Shown in pieces: positions 43,351 through 53,674 of a stretch of 64,000 bases of DNA. The notes below the pieces were generated by a model. The model was given only the letters and a program-made list of their open reading frames with translations, did not search any database and was not told the DNA's origin. Origin of the DNA: Amantichitinum ursilacus (GTDB lineage Bacteria; Pseudomonadota; Gammaproteobacteria; Burkholderiales; Chitinibacteraceae); contig NZ_LAQT01000036.1 of assembly GCF_001294205.1 (NCBI RefSeq), positions 140,952-204,951 on the forward strand, in the 5' to 3' direction. Made by a program: the position numbers and the translations under genes. Numbering within the stretch: position 1 is the first letter of the stretch; every line of letters begins with the position of its first letter.

Positions 43351-45015
43351 TTAATGCGCGCCTTGCAGCACGCGGGCGCTCATGCCGATACCCAGTTGGC
43401 GTTCGCCCATGATGGTGAAATCCGCGCCACGTTCGCTCAGGTATTCTTCTTCGGCATCGGTGTGGGCACGCGCCACAATCTTCAGGCCCGGGTTGAGCTG
43501 ATGCGCCAGTTCGATGACGTGCGCGGCTTCAAACGCATTCGGAATGGTCAGCAACATCCATTGCGCGTTTTCGATATGCGCGTGCTTGAGCGCCTCTAAC
43601 GACACCGCATTGGCGCACCACGCGGAAATGCCCTGCTCGCGCAATTGTAAAACACGTTCGGCGCCTGCCTCGATCACCGCAAATTGCTGCCCCGCCGCGG
43701 CCAGTTGCTTGCCGGCGGCCTCGCCCACGCGGCCGTAGCCGACAATGACGGTGTGATGTGGCGCGGCGGTGGGCGTAAGCGTCTCCAGCGCCGTATCGGG
43801 CTTGAAAAAGCGCGACAGCAACTGCACCACGCGTGGCATCAAGGTAAAACAAACCGGGTTGAGCAGAATCGACAAGATTGCGCCCGCCAGGATCAGGTCT
43901 TTGCCCGCTGCGGGCAGCAAGCCCATGCTGATGCCCAGCGACGCCAGGATAAACGAGAATTCGCCAATCTGCGCCAGGCTGGCCGCGATGGTGAGCGCGG
44001 TGCTGAGGGGGCGGCGAAACGCAATCACGATCAGGAACGCGGCCACCGATTTGCCGATGATGATGATGGCCAGCGTGGCCAGCAGCAGCAACGGTTCGCG
44101 CACCACAATCGACGGATCGAACAGCATGCCCACCGACACAAAAAACAGCACCGCAAACGCATCGCGCAAGGGCAAGGATTCTTCAGCGGCGCGGTGCGAC
44201 AGTTCGGATTCGGCCATCATCATGCCCGCAAAAAACGCGCCCAGCGCAAACGACACACCAAAGATCAGCGTCGCGCCGTAGGCACAACCGAGCGCAATCG
44301 CCAGCACGGCCAGACGGAACAATTCTTGCGAACCGGTGCCGGCAATGCGTTCGAGCAACCACGGAATCGCGCGACGGCCCGCCAGCATCATCACCACCAC
44401 AAAGCCGATGACCTTGCCGATGGTGATGGCCAGCGTCAGCCACACATTGCCGGTGGCCACGGGCGCGTGGCCGTCGGTGCCCGTTGCGCCCAGCAAGCCG
44501 CCCAGCGCGGGGATCAGCACCAGCACCAACACCATCACGATATCTTCGACGATCAGCCAACCCACCGCGATGCGGCCTTCGCTGCTGTCCAGGATATGGC
44601 GGTCTTCCAGCGCCCGCAGCAGCACCGCGGTGCTGGCCACCGACAAGGCCAGGCCAAAGATCAGACCGGCGCCCAGGCTCCAGCCGGTCATCCACGACAG
44701 CGCCATGCCCAACAAGGTGGCCACCGCAATCTGCGCAATCGCACCGGGGATGGCGATGTTTTTAACCGACAGCAGATCCTTAACCGAGAAATGCAAACCC
44801 ACACCAAACATCAGCAAGATGACACCCAGTTCGGCCAGTTCGGGGGCCAGGCTCTGATCAGCCACAAAGCCGGGCGTAAACGGGCCGGCGCAAATGCCGG
44901 CCACCAGATAGCCCACCAACGGCGGAATGCGAAAGCGGTTGGCCAGCGCGCCAAAAATAAAGGCAAGGACCAGGCCACCGACTATGGTGGCGATCAGAGG
45001 GGTGTCATGCGGCAT
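43351..45015 (-). CDS. ybaL: CPA2-family cation:proton antiporter, YbaL type
   Basis: 554 residues. The N-terminal part (TPLIATIVGGLVLAFIFGALANR, GPFTPGFVADQSLAPELAELGVILLMFGVGLHFS) closely follows E. coli YbaL, with twelve or so membrane helices to about residue 385. A Rossmann RCK/TrkA-N nucleotide-binding domain follows (VIVGYGRVGEAAGKQLAAAG). It would exchange K+ or Na+ for H+ under control of a dinucleotide or glutathione-type ligand. It stands alone with its own terminator. Confidence 0.93.
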   Translation of the reverse strand: MPHDTPLIATIVGGLVLAFIFGALANRFRIPPLVGYLVAGICAGPFTPGFVADQSLAPELAELGVILLMFGVGLHFSVKDLLSVKNIAIPGAIAQIAVATLLGMALSWMTGWSLGAGLIFGLALSVASTAVLLRALEDRHILDSSEGRIAVGWLIVEDIVMVLVLVLIPALGGLLGATGTDGHAPVATGNVWLTLAITIGKVIGFVVVMMLAGRRAIPWLLERIAGTGSQELFRLAVLAIALGCAYGATLIFGVSFALGAFFAGMMMAESELSHRAAEESLPLRDAFAVLFFVSVGMLFDPSIVVREPLLLLATLAIIIIGKSVAAFLIVIAFRRPLSTALTIAASLAQIGEFSFILASLGISMGLLPAAGKDLILAGAILSILLNPVCFTLMPRVVQLLSRFFKPDTALETLTPTAAPHHTVIVGYGRVGEAAGKQLAAAGQQFAVIEAGAERVLQLREQGISAWCANAVSLEALKHAHIENAQWMLLTIPNAFEAAHVIELAHQLNPGLKIVARAHTDAEEEYLSERGADFTIMGERQLGIGMSARVLQGAH

Positions 45016-45294
45016 CGTGCGGCGGGCTCCGTAAGGTGCAGGTCGAGTTGTTATGATTTCTTGTAGTTAGTAGACATGATAGCGGCCAGAGGTTGCGTGT
45101 CAGTCACAAAAAAGGTGATGAGACAGCATTGGCGGCCATTATCTACATTTTGTCCAAATCATGATAACAATCTTGCGAATGTTCCGACCTATCACTCAAG
45201 GCGATTGACAATCGAGGCCAATCCTTGCCACATTAGCGTCTAATCTTGTGCTGCATTATCAAATATCGGACAAATTGTAAAAGGAGCTTGTGCC

Positions 45295-46950
45295 ATGCGT
45301 CAGCCCGTCGGCAAGTATCAACCGTTTAAAGCGATTAATTTGCCAGACCGTACCTGGCCGCAGCGCACGCTGACCGCCCCACCCATCTGGATGAGCACCG
45401 ATTTGCGCGACGGCAACCAGGCGTTGATCGAACCGATGAATGCCGAGCGCAAGCTGCAAATGTTCCAGACCCTGGTAGCGATCGGGTTGAAGGAAATCGA
45501 AGTCGCCTTCCCGTCCGCCTCGCAAACCGATTTTGATTTTGTGCGCCAGCTGATCGAGCAAAATCTGATTCCCGATGACGTGACCATCGAAGTGCTGACG
45601 CAATCGCGCGAGGACCTGATCCGCCGCACGTTTGAATCGCTGCAAGGCGCGCGCCGCGCCATCGTGCATTTGTATAACCCGATTGCGCCAGCATGGCGGC
45701 GCATTGTGTTTAACACCGACCAGGCGGGCGTGCGCAAGGTGGCGGAAGACGGCACGCGCCTGATCAAGCAATTGACGGAGCAATACCCCGAAACCGAATG
45801 GGTTTATCAATATTCGCCCGAGACGTTTTCAGCCACCGAACCCGAATTTGCGCTGGAAGTGTGCAATGCGGTCAGCGAAATCTGGCAGCCCACGCCCGAT
45901 CGCAAAATGATCTTTAACCTGCCCGCCACCGTGGAAATGTCCACCCCCAACACCTATGCCGACCAGATTGAATGGATGAGCCGCAACCTGGCGCGCCGCG
46001 ACAGCATCATTTTGTCGGTACACCCGCATAACGACCGTGGCACCGCCGTGGCCGCCACCGAGCTCGCGGTCATGGCGGGCGCGGATCGGGTGGAAGGTTG
46101 TTTGTTTGGCAATGGCGAGCGCACCGGCAACGTTGATCTGGTGACACTGGCGCTTAATCTGTACAGTCAGGGCATCGACCCCGGCCTCGATTTTTCCGAT
46201 ATCGACCGGGTACGCGCCGTGGCCGAGCAGTGCACACAATTGCCTGTGCACCCGCGTCATCCGTATGCGGGCGATCTGGTTTACACGGCGTTTAGCGGCT
46301 CGCACCAGGACGCCATCAAGAAAGGCTTTGCGCAACAGCAGCCCGATACGCTGTGGAGCGTGCCGTATCTGCCGCTCGATCCGGCCGATGTGGGCCGCAC
46401 CTACGATGCCGTGATCCGCGTTAACAGCCAGTCCGGCAAGGGCGGCATCAGCTTTGTGCTGCAGCAGGAATACGGCTTTGAATTGCCGCGCCGCATGCAG
46501 ATCGAGTTCAGCCGCGTTATCCAGCGCGAAACCGATACCACCGGCCGCGAAGTGCGCGCCGAAGATCTGTACACCCTGTTTGCGCGCGAATATCTGGAAC
46601 ACCAGCAACCGTGGCAATACCACGGCCACCGCATCGATAACGATGGCGCGCAAGGCGTGACGCTGGCGGCCAATCTCAAGCGCGACGGCGAGGCCGTTAC
46701 GCTGCAAGGCCAGGCACAAGGCCCGCTGGCGGCGTTTATCCAGGCGCTGGATGGCGCGGCTGAGATTGTGGAATATCACGAGCATTCGCTGGGCAGTGGC
46801 GCTGAAGCGCGCGCAGCCTGCTATGTGGAACTGCGCGTGGCCGGTGGGGGCATCTGGTATGGCGTGGGCGTGGATAGCGATATCGTCACCGCGGCTATCA
46901 AAGGCGTGCTAAGCGGGCTTAACCGCGCGGCGGCGACCACAAGCGCTTAG
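45295..46950 (+). CDS. leuA: 2-isopropylmalate synthase (LeuA type 2)
   Basis: 551 residues. The catalytic domain begins [17 protein letters not shown], the metal-binding HPHNDRG motif follows, and the C-terminal leucine-regulatory domain is present ([28 protein letters not shown]). It condenses acetyl-CoA with 2-ketoisovalerate, the first committed step to leucine, and is feedback inhibited by leucine. AAAGGAG precedes the ATG. The 279-base upstream region shows no T-box or leucine leader peptide that I can recognise. Its stop overlaps the argP stop. Confidence 0.95.
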   Translation: MRQPVGKYQPFKAINLPDRTWPQRTLTAPPIWMSTDLRDGNQALIEPMNAERKLQMFQTLVAIGLKEIEVAFPSASQTDFDFVRQLIEQNLIPDDVTIEVLTQSREDLIRRTFESLQGARRAIVHLYNPIAPAWRRIVFNTDQAGVRKVAEDGTRLIKQLTEQYPETEWVYQYSPETFSATEPEFALEVCNAVSEIWQPTPDRKMIFNLPATVEMSTPNTYADQIEWMSRNLARRDSIILSVHPHNDRGTAVAATELAVMAGADRVEGCLFGNGERTGNVDLVTLALNLYSQGIDPGLDFSDIDRVRAVAEQCTQLPVHPRHPYAGDLVYTAFSGSHQDAIKKGFAQQQPDTLWSVPYLPLDPADVGRTYDAVIRVNSQSGKGGISFVLQQEYGFELPRRMQIEFSRVIQRETDTTGREVRAEDLYTLFAREYLEHQQPWQYHGHRIDNDGAQGVTLAANLKRDGEAVTLQGQAQGPLAAFIQALDGAAEIVEYHEHSLGSGAEARAACYVELRVAGGGIWYGVGVDSDIVTAAIKGVLSGLNRAAATTSA

Positions 46951-47867
46951 ACCGACGGCGCCGCCTCGGCCTGCGGCTGCCCGCCCAATACGGCGCGGGC
47001 CGCTTGCAGGATTTGCCGCGTAATCGATTCCAGCCGCGGCGATTGCACTTTCCAGGCATGCCAGTACAGCTGCAGATCAACCGGCCAGGCGGGCGCCAGA
47101 TCGATCAGATCACCGCGCGCCAGCGCATCGCCCATTTGCAGATCCGGCAGCAAGCCGTAGCCCAGGCCATGGCGGATGGCGGCGTAATACGATTCGTGCG
47201 ACGGCAGGTAATGGCAGGGATAGGCGGATCGCGGCAGCCCAAGGTGGTTTTGCAGAAAGTCGGCCTGGAGCGCGTCTTTGCGGTTGTACACCATCACTGG
47301 CGCATGGCGCGCGCTGTCGCGGTTAAGGCCGTTGGCAAAATAGCGTGCGGCAAAGGCAGGTGTCGCAGCCATCCGGTAGCGCATGCTGCCCAGCCATTCC
47401 GCCTGACATCCGCGCATGGGTTGCGCCTCGGTGGTAATACACGCCAGCGCCATCCCGGCTTCCATCAAGGCATAGGTGTGGTCCTGATCTTCAACCGTGA
47501 CATCCAGCAGCACGTGCTCGCGGATCAGCACTTCGGCCAGCGTCGGCACAAACCACGTGCCTAAAGAATCGGCGTTGAGCGCCAGCGACATTACCAGCGG
47601 CGCTTGCGCTTCGGCCGCCATTTCGGCCGCCATATCTTCTTCCAGCCACGCGGTGCGGCGCAGATACTGCAACAAACGTTGCCCATGCGCGGTGCTACGA
47701 CAAGGACGGCTGCGCACCACCAGCGGCTGGCCCAGGCGCGTTTCCAGCGCGCGGATGCGTTGCGAAATCGCCGATGCGGTTACGTTTAGCCGCGTGGCCG
47801 CTTCTTCGAAAGATCCGGTTTCGATCACGGCGAGCAACGCATCGGTCTGACGGTAATCCAGCTTCAT
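46947..47867 (-). CDS. argP: ArgP/LysG-type LysR regulator
   Basis: 306 residues. The N-terminus [29 protein letters not shown] and [12 protein letters not shown] are characteristic of ArgP/LysG, which activate arginine or lysine exporter genes when the amino acid is in excess. The divergent neighbour is a LysE/ArgO exporter, the standard partner. The start at 47867 matches the family. The last codons are convergent with leuA, sharing three bases of stop sequence. Confidence 0.92.
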   Translation of the reverse strand: MKLDYRQTDALLAVIETGSFEEAATRLNVTASAISQRIRALETRLGQPLVVRSRPCRSTAHGQRLLQYLRRTAWLEEDMAAEMAAEAQAPLVMSLALNADSLGTWFVPTLAEVLIREHVLLDVTVEDQDHTYALMEAGMALACITTEAQPMRGCQAEWLGSMRYRMAATPAFAARYFANGLNRDSARHAPVMVYNRKDALQADFLQNHLGLPRSAYPCHYLPSHESYYAAIRHGLGYGLLPDLQMGDALARGDLIDLAPAWPVDLQLYWHAWKVQSPRLESITRQILQAARAVLGGQPQAEAAPSV

Positions 47868-48003
47868 ATTCGCGCCCTGCATAAGTTTTTTTCAGCTTAT
47901 ATGAAAAGCCTTAATTCAGCTTCATTGGCCACGCCCCTTGTCGCACAATGCCGGCTTTGGCCCCGCCATCAAGGTGGGCCGTAGCAAGACAAAGGCATCG
48001 AAT

Positions 48004-48606
48004 ATGGTTAGCGCGTGGTTACAAGGTTTTGGTTTGGGGGGCGGTTTGATCGTCGCAATTGGCGGGCAGAACGCGCATGTATTGCGCATGGGTCTGCAAA
48101 AACAGCATGTGACGCTGACCGTGCTGGTGTGCATCGTTGGCGATGTCTTATTGATCGCCGCCGGTGCGGCCGGCATGGGCGCGCTGATTGCCGACTTCCC
48201 GCTGTTGACACGGGTGGCGCGCTGGGCGGGCGCGGCGTTTCTGACCTGGTACGGCATCCGCGCATGGCGGGCCGCTTTCGGCAGCGATGCGCTGAATGCC
48301 GAGGCCGCACGCCCCGCGCTCACCTGGCAACAAGCCTTGCTGACCGTGGCGGCGCTGACCTGGCTTAACCCGCATGTGTATCTGGATACGGTCGTGCTGC
48401 TGGGTTCAGTGGCCGCGCAACAAAGCGGCAGCGCGCGGCCGTGGTTTGCGCTGGGGGCGATGAGCGCCTCGGTGCTGTGGTTTAGCGGCATTGGCTTTGG
48501 TGCGCGCTTGCTGGCGCCGCTGTTTGCGTCACCCAAAGCGTGGAGCGTGCTGGATATGGTCATCGGCGTGATCATGTTTGCGCTGGCGGCGACGCTGGTT
48601 TGCTAA
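48004..48606 (+). CDS. argO: LysE/ArgO-family arginine exporter
   Basis: 200 residues with about six hydrophobic segments. The early motif GLGGGLIVAIGGQNAHVLRMGL and ALTWLNPHVYLDTVVLLGS are typical of LysE/ArgO. It exports basic amino acids (arginine, possibly lysine or canavanine) across the inner membrane. It is divergent from argP, with 136 bases between the starts, where ArgP should bind. The start at 48004 is supported by family length. Confidence 0.92.
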   Translation: MVSAWLQGFGLGGGLIVAIGGQNAHVLRMGLQKQHVTLTVLVCIVGDVLLIAAGAAGMGALIADFPLLTRVARWAGAAFLTWYGIRAWRAAFGSDALNAEAARPALTWQQALLTVAALTWLNPHVYLDTVVLLGSVAAQQSGSARPWFALGAMSASVLWFSGIGFGARLLAPLFASPKAWSVLDMVIGVIMFALAATLVC

Positions 48607-48639
48607 ATCTGATGGCCAAACATGGCCTTACCATGCATT

Positions 48640-48653
48640 AGACCGATCGGTCT
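48640..48653. promoter_or_regulatory. TetR-style perfect palindrome before the luciferase-like gene
   Basis: AGACCGATCGGTCT, a perfect 14-base palindrome, 61 bases upstream of the ATG at 48714. This form (AGACCG-CGGTCT) is typical of TetR-family operators such as those of NemR-like repressors. No TetR gene is in the window. Confidence 0.65.
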
Positions 48654-48713
48654 GGAAAACCTGTTAACCGTCCCCACCTGCAAGCCACCTCTCCGTTGTC
48701 CGCAGGATGCGCC

Positions 48714-49730
48714 ATGAAGCCGCTCGAACAAACGCCGTTTTCCGTACTCGATCTCTCGCCGATTCTGGCGGGAGGCACGCCCGGCCAGGCACTGGCCCAC
48801 ACGCTGACGCTGGCCCAGCATGCCGACCAGCTCGGCTTTACCCGCTACTGGCTGGCCGAACATCACGGTATGCGCGGCATTGCCAGCGCCGCCACCGCCG
48901 TGGTTATCGGCCATGTTGCGGGCGGCACGCGGCATATTCGCGTCGGCTCGGGCGGCATCATGTTGCCCAACCATGCCCCGCTGGTGATTGCCGAACAATT
49001 CGGCACACTGGAATCGTTATATCCCGGCCGCATCGACCTGGGCCTCGGCCGCGCGCCCGGCACCGACCAGGCCACCATGCGCGCCTTGCGCCGGGATTCG
49101 GGCGCGGATGGCGATCAGTTTCCGCAGATGCTGCAAGAGCTGCGTGCCTATTTCCGTCCCGATCTATATAGCGGCAGCAATGGCATCCACGCCATTCCGG
49201 GCGAAGGTCTGGATGTGCCGATCTGGTTACTGGGTTCCAGCGGCTTTAGCGCGCAATTAGCTGGTTATCTGGGCCTGCCGTTTGCATTTGCCGGACAATT
49301 TGCGCCGCGCAGCATGCAAGCCGCGCTGGACCTTTACCGCCACACCTTCCGCCCTGGCGTGCTGGATCAGCCGTATGCCATGGTCGGCCTGAATGTAATC
49401 GCCGCCGATACCGACGAGCGCGCGCAGTTTCTGGCGACGTCGCAGCAACGCAAATTCGTTGATCTGATCCGCGGCAACCCTGGTCCGCTCGATCCGCCGG
49501 TGGAAAATATGGACGACTACTGGCAACCGCATGAGCGTGCATCGGTGCATGCGCAATTGGGGGGTTCGATTGTGGGCAGCCCGGTTACCGTCAAAGCGCA
49601 ATTACGCGATTTTCTGGAGCGCACCGGGGCCGATGAAATCATGGTCAACGCGGCGATTTTCGATCAAGCCGAACGGCTGCGATCGTATGAGATTGTGGCG
49701 CAGATTGCCGGGCTTAAGCCGACGGTCTAA
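48714..49730 (+). CDS. LLM-class (luciferase-like) flavin-dependent oxidoreductase
   Basis: 338 residues. It matches the single-component YhbW-type group: [19 protein letters not shown] at the start, [18 protein letters not shown] and [22 protein letters not shown] in the TIM-barrel core, then [14 protein letters not shown]. It would oxidise an organic substrate with FMNH2 or F420-like cofactor; substrate unknown. A TetR-type palindrome in its leader suggests induction by an electrophile or drug. A bidirectional terminator follows. Confidence 0.92.
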   Translation: MKPLEQTPFSVLDLSPILAGGTPGQALAHTLTLAQHADQLGFTRYWLAEHHGMRGIASAATAVVIGHVAGGTRHIRVGSGGIMLPNHAPLVIAEQFGTLESLYPGRIDLGLGRAPGTDQATMRALRRDSGADGDQFPQMLQELRAYFRPDLYSGSNGIHAIPGEGLDVPIWLLGSSGFSAQLAGYLGLPFAFAGQFAPRSMQAALDLYRHTFRPGVLDQPYAMVGLNVIAADTDERAQFLATSQQRKFVDLIRGNPGPLDPPVENMDDYWQPHERASVHAQLGGSIVGSPVTVKAQLRDFLERTGADEIMVNAAIFDQAERLRSYEIVAQIAGLKPTV

Positions 49731-49757
49731 AGGCAGACATATGTCGCGGAAATAAAA

Positions 49758-49784
49758 AATGCCGGTCAGAAAGGGACCGGCATT
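49758..49784. terminator. Bidirectional intrinsic terminator
   Basis: AATGCCGGTC-N7-GACCGGCATT is a perfect 10-bp stem with TTTC on the plus side and, on the minus side, TTTTTTATT. It closes the luciferase-like gene; the stronger minus-side T-run hints at a lost or unseen minus-strand transcript. Confidence 0.8.
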
Positions 49785-50281
49785 TCAATTCCAGATCAGG
49801 CCACCACGATGGGCTGGTCTGGTAGCGGGTCATGTCGCCATGGCCACTATTGTTGTTACTGGGTGCACTACACCGTACAAACGGCTGCCAATTCTGGTCT
49901 TGTTGCGGTGGAGTGGTAACACGTAACGCCGCCAGCCTTTCGGGCGGAAGCATTAACGGGTGCTAATTTAACCTGGACTTTGCTGACGGCCACCACCGGT
50001 GGTCGGGCTGGCGGATTTCAGAGATAAACGGCGCCGCAATATCGCGGATATATACGAGGTAAACCCTGCATCGGCGCGGCTTTCCAGCTGTTTTTAACAT
50101 TGGCCCTGGCTTCCCGCCGCCGCGCCAACGGCATGATAAAAGCGTGGCGCCAATACAACAGCGTTATTTACAGCAGGGGTAACCTCGGCCAACCGGCCAT
50201 CACCCCAGCCATTCGCACTTCGCATCATCGCCAGCTATGCTGAGGTCGGGCCCATGTTCTGCCACCACGGCCGGAGTCACC
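49785..50281. other. Gene-poor region, no coding sequence supported
   Basis: No convincing gene is seen in these 497 bases. A short minus-strand frame (49714-49953) runs through the terminator hairpin and the 3' end of the oxidoreductase gene and has no good start context. A GCC-GCCAGCCTTTCGGGCGG-type hairpin lies near 49930. The stretch may be the remains of a deleted gene. Confidence 0.5.
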
Positions 50282-50515
50282 GTGAAGCGTCTCACATTGT
50301 GTTTTTTGCTCACATTCGCGCCCTGCGCGTGGGTTAACGCCGAACCCGCGCCCTGGTATCGCTGGATCAGCACGCTGGATGGCAAGCAGGTGTGCGCGCA
50401 GGCCTCGCCCGGCTCGGGCTGGCGGCAAGGCGACGGGCCGTTTCGTGACCCCCATTGCATCAAACGATCGTTTGTCGCGAAAGCACCACAAACCGGCACA
50501 TCGGAAAGCCTGTAG
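50282..50515 (+). CDS. Small secreted hypothetical protein
   Basis: 77 residues from a GTG with CCGGAGTCACC upstream. The first 20 residues form a signal peptide (VKRLTLCFLLTFAPCAWVNA). The mature 57-residue part is rich in Trp, Pro and Gly (APWYRWISTLDGKQVCAQ, GSGWRQGDGPFRDPHC) and has two Cys that may pair. Not recognised by family. It is a single gene with no visible partner. Confidence 0.6.
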   Translation: MKRLTLCFLLTFAPCAWVNAEPAPWYRWISTLDGKQVCAQASPGSGWRQGDGPFRDPHCIKRSFVAKAPQTGTSESL

Positions 50516-50689
50516 AAAGCAAAGCTCGGCAGATTGCCGGATGTTTGACGCCGTCCAGCAGCTGCAAGCGGCGTGTAGCAAAGAAATCATGCACGGCCTG
50601 CCTTACACGTAGCAAAATCCGAGGTCGTAAACTGGTTGCTACCTGACAGCCCCGTGGCAGCCCGCACGCCGTTACCCCGGAGAACACTC

Positions 50690-52300
50690 ATGAAGCTTTC
50701 CACGCGCCTTTTGCTGATTGTCGCGACCGCCCTGCTGGCCCTGATCATTATCGCCGGCTTCGGACTTCAAACCCTGCGCGCCACCATGATGCAAGACCGG
50801 CATGACGCCATCCGCAGTCTGGTCACGCTGGCCGCCAAACAGGTCGAGCATTATCGCGATCTGGCGCAAGCGGGCAAGATGAGCGACGCCGAAGCGCAAG
50901 CCCGCGCAGTCGAAGCCCTGCAGGGGCTTAATAATGGTTCGGGCGATTATGTTTATGCGCGTCGCGCCGACGCCTTTGTATTGGCGCATCCGGACCCGCG
51001 CAAACGCGGCAAGATCGATATGGGCAGCACGTTGCCCGACGGCCGCACTACGGTGCAGGCCTATAGCGACGCGCTGGGCGACAAGGATTTTGCGTTTGCC
51101 GAAATCGTCAGCAAACGCCTCGGTTCGGAAGTCGATGTGCCCAAAACCAACGGCATCGCCCGCATCAAGGGTTGGAACTGGGTGATCGGCTATGGCCAAT
51201 GGGCCGACGATATCGACAAGGCGTATTGGCACTTTGCATGGCAGTTAATCGGCCTGGGCATCGTGGTGCTGGCGATTGTGACGGCCATTGCCATTGCCAT
51301 GGCCCGTTCCATCTATCAACGCCTGGGCGGCGAGCCCGATGAGGCCGCCGAGGCCGCGCAGCGCATTGCCAATGGCGATCTTAGCCACGTGGTGAAAGCA
51401 CGCAGCCGCGACAGCCTGATGGGCGCAATCGCCACCATGCAGGACGGCCTGCGCCAGATGATCGAAAACATTCAGCGCAGCGCGCAAAGCCTGGGCCAGG
51501 CCACGTCAGGCCTGACCGGCCAGATGCAGCAAATCAACCGTGCCGCGCGGCAGTCTTCGGATGCCACCGCTTCCACCGCTGCCGCCATCGAACAGATGTC
51601 GGTCAGCGTCGACCATATTTCGGCCAGCGCCCGCGAAACCGAAAGCAACTCGGCGCGCTCCAGCGAACTGGCCGTGCATGGCGAGCAACTGGTGACCAAC
51701 GCCGCCAGCGAAATCCAGCTGATTGCGGGCCAGATCAATGATGCGTCGGGTTTGATTGGCGGCCTGGTCGAGCGCTCGCGCGAAATCGGCGGCATCGCCA
51801 GCGTGATTAAAGAGATTGCTGATCAGACCAACTTGTTGGCGCTCAATGCCGCCATCGAAGCTGCGCGCGCGGGTGAGCAAGGTCGCGGTTTTGCCGTAGT
51901 GGCCGACGAAGTGCGCAAGCTGGCCGAGCGGACCTCGCAAGCCACTAACCAGATTACCGAGATGATTCAGGCCATCCAGACCGACACCGGTTCGGTGGTG
52001 ACCAGCATGGATGAAGTTACGCCGCGTGTGGCGCGGGGCGTGGATATGGCCAACCAGGCGGCCGATTCGCTGCGGGCCATCAATGAAGGCGCGGCCACCA
52101 CGCTGAACAAGATTCGCGATGTGGCCAATGCGACGTCCGAGCAAAGCGCGGCCAGCAGCAGCGTGGCCGTCAACGTCGAGCGCATTGCGCACATGGTTGA
52201 AGACGCCGCCAGCTCGGTCAACGCGGCCAATGGCAATGTCAGCGCCATGGAGCAACTGGCCAGCGAATTACGCGCCTCGGTGGCGCGCTTTCGTCTCTAA
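50690..52300 (+). CDS. Methyl-accepting chemotaxis protein with Cache sensor
   Basis: 536 residues. Membrane helix 1 is at about residues 7-29, then a periplasmic single-Cache domain ([41 protein letters not shown]) to about 185. Helix 2, a HAMP domain and a cytoplasmic signalling hairpin follow ([36 protein letters not shown]). It senses a small ligand, often an organic acid or amine, and signals to CheA. There is no C-terminal CheR-binding pentapeptide. The start at 50690 gives the expected N-terminus. Confidence 0.94.
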   Translation: MKLSTRLLLIVATALLALIIIAGFGLQTLRATMMQDRHDAIRSLVTLAAKQVEHYRDLAQAGKMSDAEAQARAVEALQGLNNGSGDYVYARRADAFVLAHPDPRKRGKIDMGSTLPDGRTTVQAYSDALGDKDFAFAEIVSKRLGSEVDVPKTNGIARIKGWNWVIGYGQWADDIDKAYWHFAWQLIGLGIVVLAIVTAIAIAMARSIYQRLGGEPDEAAEAAQRIANGDLSHVVKARSRDSLMGAIATMQDGLRQMIENIQRSAQSLGQATSGLTGQMQQINRAARQSSDATASTAAAIEQMSVSVDHISASARETESNSARSSELAVHGEQLVTNAASEIQLIAGQINDASGLIGGLVERSREIGGIASVIKEIADQTNLLALNAAIEAARAGEQGRGFAVVADEVRKLAERTSQATNQITEMIQAIQTDTGSVVTSMDEVTPRVARGVDMANQAADSLRAINEGAATTLNKIRDVANATSEQSAASSSVAVNVERIAHMVEDAASSVNAANGNVSAMEQLASELRASVARFRL

Positions 52301-52347
52301 GCGTTTGTAAGCAGCATCACCCCCGGTCGAACACGCTGTTACAGCTG

Positions 52348-52383
52348 GCGCGGCGGTTTGTGGCAACAATGCCACCGCCGCGC
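52348..52383 (+). other. Strong GC hairpin after the chemoreceptor gene
   Basis: GCGCGGCG pairs with CGCCGCGC and an inner GTGGC with GCCAC, with a four-base bulge. No T-tract follows, so termination is uncertain; it may protect the mRNA 3' end. Confidence 0.4.
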
Positions 52384-52431
52384 TCGCTGACGCCGGGCGC
52401 TTTCTCGTAATGCAATCTGATTATCTGGACT

Positions 52432-52962
52432 ATGGCTGAAGAAAAGAAAGACCCGTGGCTTAACTACCTGGCCTTAACCACCGTCATCCTGGCGGTCTGC
52501 GCTACCCTCTCCACCTTTAAAGGCGGCGGCTACAGCACCCGCGGCGTGATCAGCCAGGCGCAGGCCAGCGATCAGTGGGCGTATTACCAGTCCAAGGGCG
52601 TTAAACAATATCTGTACCAGATTCAGCGCGATAACCTGGTACTGCAACGCGAAGCATTGCCGGACAACAACAAAGCCGCTGCAGCCTTCGATGCGCGGAT
52701 TGCCGATTACAACAAAAAAGTCACCCAGTACGACAACGAAAAGCACGACATCGAAAACAAGGCGCGCGCGCTGGAAGCCCAACGCGACGAAGCACAGCAA
52801 CACGGCAAGCCGTTTGGTATTGCGGTGATTTTCTTGCAGGTGGCGATTCTGATTTCGTCGATTGCCGGCTTGTTTAAACGCAAGGTGTTGTGGTGGGGCG
52901 CGCTGCCGGTGGGGCTGATTGGTCTGGCCTATTTTGTCGACGGGTTTTTTCTGTTTATGTAA
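52432..52962 (+). CDS. DUF4337-family membrane protein
   Basis: 176 residues. The opening EKKDPWLNYLALTTVILAVCATLSTFKGG, the phrase QASDQWAYYQSKGVKQYLYQ and a coiled-coil middle (residues about 80-125, DARIADYNKKVTQYDNEKHDIE) are typical of DUF4337. A membrane helix lies near the N-terminus and two near the C-terminus. Function unknown. It is convergent with cobU with a palindromic repeat between. Confidence 0.88.
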   Translation: MAEEKKDPWLNYLALTTVILAVCATLSTFKGGGYSTRGVISQAQASDQWAYYQSKGVKQYLYQIQRDNLVLQREALPDNNKAAAAFDARIADYNKKVTQYDNEKHDIENKARALEAQRDEAQQHGKPFGIAVIFLQVAILISSIAGLFKRKVLWWGALPVGLIGLAYFVDGFFLFM

Positions 52963-53010
52963 CGCGCCGCTGCGTGCACGATGCCGCGCACGCAGCCCGG
53001 ATCGGGAAGG

Positions 53011-53041
53011 CATAGGGTGGGCCTGGACCCACCCTCTAAAG
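53011..53041. repeat. Palindromic repeat element, short copy (F)
   Basis: CATAGGGTGGGCC-TG-GACCCACCCTCTAAAG, a left-end single-hairpin copy with one substitution in the stem, between convergent DUF4337 and cobU genes. Confidence 0.75.
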
Positions 53042-53095
53042 TGGCCTCCTGATTCGATGCGGTCGAATCTTCGGCTTCATAACCCGGGGCGATAT

Positions 53096-53671
53096 TCAGA
53101 CCGCCATCGCCGCCGGGTTTACGCCCTTTAGCGGCAACGCCAACCCGGCCGCCACCCACAGCACATTGTCGCAACGCTGCGCCACGGCTTGATGCAGCCA
53201 GCCCGCGTGGTCCACATAAGCGCGATTGCCCGCGCCCATGGGCACAATGCCCTGACCGACTTCATTGCTGACCAGCACCAGATCGCCATGTGCGCGGGCG
53301 ATGGCTTCCAGCAAACGTTCACGTTCGCGCTGCCAGTCAGCCGGTACTTGATAGCGACCCTCGTCGGCGCTGATCTCAGTAGGCGGAAACAGCTGCTGCG
53401 CCAGCCATACCGTCAGACAATCCACCAACACCAGGCCACCGGGAATGCACTCTGCCGAGATGGCGCTGGGCAGGTCCAGCGGCTCCAGCGTGTGCCATTG
53501 CGCCGGTCGGCGCGCCTGATGATGCGCAATGCGCAGGGCCATTTCGGTATCGTCCGCCGCGATCTGCGCCGTGGCGATATAAGTAACGCGGCGGCCACTG
53601 CGCAGCGCGATGGTCTCGGCCAGCGCGCTTTTACCCGACCGCGCACCGCCCAACAGTAACGTTTTTTGCAT
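53096..53671 (-). CDS. cobU: Adenosylcobinamide kinase / GTP guanylyltransferase
   Basis: 191 residues. The P-loop GGARSGKSALAE is at the N-terminus, the RIAHHQARRP motif holds the His that is guanylylated in CobU, and VLVDCLTVWL and VSNEVGQGIVP complete the family pattern. It phosphorylates adenosylcobinamide and attaches GMP. It is last in the btuB-cobTSCU operon. Confidence 0.95.
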   Translation of the reverse strand: MQKTLLLGGARSGKSALAETIALRSGRRVTYIATAQIAADDTEMALRIAHHQARRPAQWHTLEPLDLPSAISAECIPGGLVLVDCLTVWLAQQLFPPTEISADEGRYQVPADWQRERERLLEAIARAHGDLVLVSNEVGQGIVPMGAGNRAYVDHAGWLHQAVAQRCDNVLWVAAGLALPLKGVNPAAMAV

Positions 53672-53674
53672 CGA

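Noticed and set aside
43684..45066. 460-codon plus-strand frame over the ybaL gene
   Set aside because: Arg/Gln/His-rich shadow of the antiporter gene with no domain.
45016..45294. Leucine leader peptide or T-box before leuA
   Set aside because: No run of Leu codons, T-box motif or terminator/antiterminator pair was found.
49714..49953. 79-codon minus-strand frame
   Set aside because: It runs through an intrinsic terminator and the end of the oxidoreductase gene and lacks a ribosome-binding site.
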